From Cryptomeria japonica (taxonomy: Eukaryota > Streptophyta > Pinopsida > Cupressales > Cupressaceae): DNA of 64,000 bases. The translations under genes were made by a program, and so were the position numbers. The notes under the pieces were generated by a model, which was not told the origin of the DNA, did not search any database, and was given only the letters and a program-made list of their open reading frames with translations. Within the stretch, counting starts at the first letter, position 1. Every line of letters starts with the position of its first letter. The DNA lies in the NCBI RefSeq assembly GCF_030272615.1, contig NC_081412.1:98207796-98271795 (forward strand), given 5' to 3'. Positions 58,403 to 64,000 of this stretch are shown piece by piece.

Positions 58403-60058
58403 GTGACACCTGCAGTGTTTAACTCAAAGGATATCCTAGTGTGGTATAGCAATCGGATACTGGAAAGTGACTCAGAGACCGACTCACATGAGTGGGAATT
58501 TGATTCAGTACAGCTTAATACTTCAGACGAGGAAGACGCATCCCTACCTCCACCTCGCAAGGACATCTTTGTTTACGGAGAAGCACAGATAAAGACCTTT
58601 TGGGTTCTTGAACTGGAAACATCTTCAACAGACCCTACATCACATCCTACGCCCGATTCAGACAAGGAGAGTACCATCAACGACCTTCACCATAACGTAT
58701 TAACCCTCACTGACACATCTTGCGAACTTAACCTGATCAATGAGGTAATGCCTATTAAACATCCTGAACTCATTGAATGGAACCAACCTAATCCCCCATG
58801 CCTTGATCAATTCCAAAATGATGAGGCGATCATTGAATTTTTGGAACTAAGGGATAACATACCAAGCAAAGATCATAAAGTTGGGTTCGCCATTGAACTA
58901 AATAGTGCATCATACTTTGGGGCGGATGCCAAACCTTTCAGCTGCAAAAATATAATGATAAAACATGGTTCTTCCAGTGAAAACCACATTGTAGCACTGT
59001 TTGATCCCAAAAAAGTAAAAAGAAAGAGCGTATCCAATGGTGAAAACCTCTTTGAGGTGCCTGAGGATGAAAGGTTTGACATCCTCCCCTCTAGTACACA
59101 ACAAGAAAGATCAACAATCCTCATTGAGGAAACAAAAGAATTCAATGTGAGGACTCCTGAGACTCCTCATCACATACATTTGGCATCTCTTTTGACTCCA
59201 GAGGAACAACCTAAGTTTGTAGAGTTCTTCCAGAAACGTCAGATCAATTTTGCATGGTCGTATGCAGACATGCCTGGTCTTGATCCTGATTTAGTCATGC
59301 ATCACCTCACCATAGCAGAAGGTGCTAAGCCTGCCAAACAAAAACTTTGCAAGATGCATCTCCAGATTGCAGTACTAGTCAAGGCAGAACTTAAGAAACT
59401 CTTGGATGTTGGTTTTATTAGACCAATTGATTACGCAGACTGGATATCCAATATTGTACCTGTTGGCAAACCAAATGGGGGCATCCATATTTGTACTGAT
59501 TTCATAGATCTAAACAAAGCATGTCCCAAGGATGACTTCCCCCTACCAAACATTGACATGATCGTCGATCTAACAACGAGAAATGCCATGCTTTCTCTCA
59601 TGGATGGTTTTTCAAGGTACAATCAGATAAAGATCGCACCAGAAGATCAACATAAAACAACCTTCAAATGTCCATGGGGAACATACTGCTGGAATGTAAT
59701 GCCTTTTGGTCTAAAGAATGCAGGAGCAACCTATCAACGAGCAATGACCACCATATTTAATGATATGATGCACACCATCATGGAGGATTATGTCGATGAT
59801 TTATTGGCAAAATCCTTAACACGAGAAGGTCATCTAGAAATCTTAGATAAAATATTTGATCGACTAGAACAGTATCATGTTCGACTCAATCCAAAGAAAT
59901 GTGTCTTTGGAGTAACCTTAGGGAAACTTCTAGGATACATTGTCTCAAACAAAGGCATAGAGGTCGACCCAGCAAAAGTCAAGGCAATCATGGACATGCC
60001 ACCTCCAAGGAACATCAGTCAGCTAAGGACACTACAAGGGTGGCTTCAATCCATCTGA
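58403..60058 (+). pseudogene. gypsy reverse transcriptase
   Basis: An acidic N-terminal linker is followed by the RT domain from about residue 320: LLDVGFIRPIDYADWISNIV, KACPKDDFPLPNID, LMDGFSRYNQIKIAPEDQHK, PFGLKNAGATYQRAMTTIF and MEDYVDDLLAKS (catalytic YVDD intact), then KCVFGV...GKLLGYIVSNKGIEV. The frame is closed by TGA at 60056-60058 after LRTLQGWLQSI, where relatives have Arg (LQGRLQSIRRF). In several places relatives' Arg is His, Cys or Trp here (GIHICTDF, KLCKMH, GWLQ), all explicable as C-to-T or G-to-A changes at CpG. Confidence 0.92.
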
Positions 60059-61064
60059 AGATTCATTGCACAACTGGCAGATAAGTGTCACCCCCTTACA
60101 CACCTGTTACATAAAAACATCTGGTTTCAATGGGATGCTAGATGCCAGCAAGCATTCCAGATGCTTAAAGACTCTCATGAATACACCATTGCTGATCCCA
60201 CTGGATCCGAGTAAGCCTTTATTACTCTATATCTCAGCAACAAATACAACATTGGGCGTACTACTGGCACAACATAATGCAGAAGGGAAAGAGTGTGTTG
60301 TTTACTACATCTCTCGTACACTGGTCGGCTATGAACTCAATTACACACCTATTGAGGGAGCTTGGCCAGCAGTAATCTTGGCAACCACTAAACTGAGGCG
60401 TTACCTGTTAACACATAAAGTACAACTCATTGCAAATATCAATCCACTAAAGTACTTACTCAACAAAGCAACATTGACTGGCTGCTTGGCCAAATGGGTG
60501 ATGATTGTAAGTGAATTTGATATCAAGTATGTGGACTGTAAGGCTATCAAGGGCCAAGTTTTTGCAGATCAGTTGGTCGATGCACCTCTCATAGGTGATC
60601 ATCCTCTCATTTCCAATTTTCCAGATGAAGAGATATTCATGATCACAACAACACAACCATGGAAACTATACTTTGATGGTTCATATACTAGGCACGACTC
60701 GAGGGCAGGCATCCTATTTATTACACCTCAAGGTGATAGCATCTCGAAATATTACAAGCTAACTTTTTCATGCACCAACAACATAGCAGAGTATGAAGCC
60801 TTGATCACAGGACTCCGATTAGCTGTGCAATGGAAGTTAAAAGAGCTACAAGTAGATGGTGACTCCCAATTGGTCATTTGACAAGCCATAGATGAATATC
60901 AGACCAAGGATGAAAAAATCATGCCGTACAAGCAAATGGTGGACAAATTAAAGGCATCATTTACTACTATCACCTTTGAGCAAATACCTAGAGATCATAA
61001 TCGAGCTACTGACGCTATGGCTACTATTGCATCTCTCCTAGATCTTCCATCGAATTCAACATGA
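60059..61064 (+). pseudogene. gypsy RNase H and second RNase H
   Basis: After the RT stop the frame runs on (HPLTHLLHKNIWFQWDA) and shifts near 60175. The first RNase H is LLLYISATNTTLGVLLAQHN, ECVVYYISRTLVGYELNYTP and LLTHKVQLIANINPLKYLLN. The second is WKLYFDGSYTRHDSRAGILF, NNIAEYEALITGLRLAVQ and LQVDGDSQLVI, keeping the D...E...D catalytic series. TGA codons at 60879-60881 and 61062-61064 stand where arginine is expected. The second domain resembles plant RNase HI and is the Tat-lineage hallmark. Confidence 0.9.
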
Positions 61065-62400
61065 TATGAGTTCTTGGTAGAACAGCTTTGGATTCTCGCT
61101 TATGATATCCCCAAATCCGAGATGATATGTCACCTTTTTGGTTCCGAATCCCCATGGTATGGTGAGTTCTACACCTACCTCCATGATCACACACTTCCTC
61201 CTAACCAATCGAATAACCAACGTAAAACCTTCATTCGCCAAACTGCTCGATATACCATTATTGCTGAAACCCTATACTGACGCAGTCTTGATGGTACTCT
61301 CCTTCGATGTCTGGAACAAGATGAGATAACAAAGGCCTTGGAAGAGGTACATGAAGGAATTTGTGGAACTCATGCAAGCGGTCCTTCACTAGCTAAGAAG
61401 ATCATACACGTTGGATACTATTGGTCATCCATGGAAAAAGACTCCTATTACTTTGTCAGAAAATGCAAGAAGTGCCAAATACACGGAGACCTGATACATG
61501 CACCAGCACAGGAATTACAACCAATCACAATACCATGGCCCTTTTGTCAATGGGGACTTGACCTTGTGGGTAAAATTCATCCATCTTCATCCAATGACCA
61601 CAAATTCATTATTACCGCCACCAAATACTTCACAAAGTGGATCGAAGCTGTTCCACTTACCCAAGTCACCAACAAGCAGATCACCTCATTCATCCTTAAT
61701 TACATCATCTATCGGTATGGTGTACCCATGTCTATCATCACAGATAACGAGCTTCCTTTCAAAAATCAGGATGTCTGTGAACTCTGTGAGAAGTTTTACA
61801 TCCAACACCACTTTTCCACTCCCTATTACCCACAAGGAAATGGCCAGGCTGAAGCATCGAACAAGAACATATTGAGAATCCTCAAGAAGACAGTCAATGA
61901 TGTCGGTCGTGATTGGCACGTTCAATTAAATCCAGCACTATGGGCATATCGAACTAGCATTCCAACCCCTACAGGCGCAACTCCCTACTCACTGGTATAT
62001 GGAGCAGAAGACATCCTTCCTATTGAACTCAAGATACCATCTCTATGGGTTTCCTTGCATAATCTGATAGATGATGAAGCATACCGAGTCTCTCATCTCC
62101 AAGACTTGGAACTACTTGATGAGAAACAACAAGCTGCATACAATCACCTCAAAGCCTATCAGCAGCGCATGAGCAAAAGCTATAATCATCAAGTTAGACC
62201 TCGTACATTTGAGGTAGGTGATCTTGTTCTTTGAGAGAATCCTAGTAACCAACCAAACTGAGAACATCAGGGGAAGTTTGAATCAAATTGGCTGGATCCA
62301 TATGTTATCACTGCTGTATTTGGGTCCGGGGCATATCAGTTGGCTACTTCACAAGGAGAACCGCTAACAAATCCGATCAACATCATGCACCTCAAACGGT
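61065..62400 (+). pseudogene. gypsy integrase
   Basis: The same frame continues. TGA at 61278-61280 precedes the HHCC zinc finger (EEVHEGICGTHASGPSLAKK, VRKCKKCQIHG). The core is QWGLDLVGKIHPSS, SIITDNELPF and PQGNGQAEASNKNI, so D, D and E are present. The C-terminal part (KAYQQRMSKSYNHQVRPRTF, EVGDLVL) ends at TGA 62232-62234; reading on, a further TGA lies at 62259-62261 and then GKFESNWLDPYVITAVFGSG and LATSQGEPLTNP, the usual integrase tail. No chromodomain is seen. Confidence 0.92.
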
Positions 62401-64000
62401 TTTATACATAAGCTGTACAGAGTATCAGACTCCCATACATACTAGAAAAACACCAAAAACATTCAGATAAATGTCTTGAAGAAAAAACAAAAAAATCAAA
62501 ATAGTAAAGAAAATTCATGCATCCAAACGGTGAACAACCACTGCGGTGGCACCTTGGGTAAGTAGGATGGTGAAAATCTGGCAAACAGGCGCCACTTGTA
62601 AAGGCTATGGCTCCATTGTCTTTCAGACTTGTTGCGATCACATTCATTGCATCCACTCATCCATCCTTCAAACCATGGCTTGTTATTGATCTGCAGTCAA
62701 GGATAGTATTTCATGCGTCTTGCATCCCGCTTTTCATAGTCATGTCTAAACTGGGGGCAATGCCCTTAACCTATTGATGGAAGTGGATTTCCGTATTACT
62801 TATCATTCATTGAGTTCTTCATTCGGAAACACTCACAAAATCCAAAAACATTATAAAACATCAAAAATCAACCAAAAACATGGCAACACATTGTATATAT
62901 GCATCGAAGCAGACGTCAACCACACATTTTTGAGTTACTCAAAATGATGATCACTTATCAAATCAACCAAACAATCAACACGGGTACACACAACTATCTT
63001 CACAAGGATGCATCCTTCCTTACCCAAAACAAAAACATGATACAATTTTTCTTTGACAAGAAAATTTTGTTTAAGCTATCAAGTACTTGGTTGATTTGTA
63101 GGTTATTTATTCATTTATATAAGGTTCCTACGCTATTCCGAGATATCCACAAATGATTAGAGTGGCCATGATGGTTCCTAAAGCATTGTTTATGTATCTT
63201 GTGCAAATTATTCCAATGAAGTTCTGGGGCATGTACTAATGGTATCTATGTGGGAAGTTCGCTAAGCTACGTGATCTTATGCAAAATACAGTCATGGATC
63301 ACTATGGCTTGCTGACTACAACATATACCTCGACCATATGAGCATGAACCATTATGGAGGGTCCATATTTTTTATTTATTTATGCTGCTTGTTTGCAGGT
63401 ATAATGCTCCATCCTTGGTTCCTACTGCCTCGTCCAAGATTGATACTACCATTGCTCGATGATGAAAAATAAAGCACTATGGATTGTCATTCCATCTCAT
63501 CTGTATATATTGCATTTCGTTGCATTCCATCCATCCATACATTCATAATAGCTGCATATCATTCATACATAGTAATGACAATGGATACTCTATTTTCCTC
63601 TTCTTCCATAGGAATGAGTCATAGGTCCTCCATTTCTTCTATCTAACATCCAACCCCCCCTCACCCTCCCCATCTTGATAATCAACATCACATACCCTAC
63701 ATCATTTCCCATCAACCCAATCAAGCAAGTTACTCTATCTGCACAGGTACATCGACTCACACACACCTAGACTATCAACAGACACTTTGATCAAGTATTT
63801 TTTGGGTCTCAACAGGTAATTGATTATGGCAAACCTAGACTACAATAGACATTTATCATAATGACCTAGTCTCAATGGGGCTACTATGATTCACCACAAC
63901 CATCCATCACAACACATACACTATCAATTGATCAACCAATCAAACACAATCAAAACAGACAATTACATCAATTGTCTCAAGTCTCAACGAGTATTTTTCT
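62401..64000. other. gypsy 3' non-coding region
   Basis: About 1.6 kb after integrase without a supported gene. C-rich stretches (63640-63680) and CATCCATCCAT-type low complexity occur. No copy of the LTR start TGTAGTCACATAAATC is found, so the 3' LTR lies beyond the window. Confidence 0.65.

Larger units (their letters stand above)
50213..64000 (+). mobile_element. Ty3/gypsy element, Tat/Ogre-like, 3' end outside the window
   Basis: Plus-strand order: 2.2-kb LTR, PBS, long repeat-rich leader, small extra ORF, gag, protease, RT, RNase H, second RNase H, integrase, then at least 1.6 kb of non-coding DNA. Dual RNase H, an ORF before gag and long non-coding flanks fit the Tat lineage, in particular Ogre-like elements. 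The copy has several frameshifts and six TGA codons. The 3' LTR is not reached. Confidence 0.9.

Overview
The window looks like nuclear DNA of a gymnosperm, most probably a conifer. The reasons are the very low gene density, diverged and nested LTR retrotransposons, decayed gene copies with plant-type introns, and a Penelope-like element with a GIY-YIG domain (in plants such elements are known mainly from conifers). Only one gene appears intact: a single-exon P-class pentatricopeptide-repeat (PPR) gene at 8.2-10.65 kb.

Layout. 1-3.5 kb: 5' half of a Ty1/copia element on the minus strand (integrase, pre-integrase, protease, gag, PBS, LTR). 3.5-8.2 kb: non-coding DNA with a 31-bp palindromic minisatellite and a LINE ORF1 remnant. 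8.2-10.65 kb: the PPR gene. 15.4-17.5 kb: a family GH1 beta-glucosidase pseudogene (exon series kept, one frameshift, both catalytic exon segments missing). 19.5-20.1 kb: a second LINE ORF1 remnant. 20,343-28,194: a minus-strand element bounded by a GGTTC target-site duplication. It carries a broken gag-like ORF chain of unknown family, a 5' TATA box, a possible leader intron, and an array of 15 hairpins spaced about 166 bp apart. 29.4-30.3 kb: GDSL esterase/lipase exon remnants with a recent 325-bp tandem duplication. 33.5-37.15 kb: a degenerate Penelope-like element flanked by inverted arms of 1.0-1.2 kb. 37-43 kb: no recognisable gene. 43.2-47.1 kb: a decayed CACTA (En/Spm) tnp2 transposase, followed at 48.9-50.2 kb by a SET-domain ORF and a further exon. 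50.2-64 kb: a Tat/Ogre-like Ty3/gypsy element (LTR, repeat-rich leader, small extra ORF, gag, protease, RT, two RNase H domains, integrase) whose 3' LTR lies outside the window.

How the parts relate. The mobile elements are independent and mostly dead. The gypsy element sits just after the SET/CACTA transcription unit and probably interrupts it. Its six premature TGA codons all lie where related elements have arginine (CGA), the pattern expected from deamination of methylated CpG. Short palindromes recur in the non-coding and promoter parts of several unrelated elements here: the 166-bp-spaced hairpins, the 31-bp minisatellite, AT-rich palindromes and 20-bp arrays in the gypsy LTR and leader, and a fold-back in the Penelope arm. 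All homology calls come from reading the sequence and from knowledge of the families; no database search was run.
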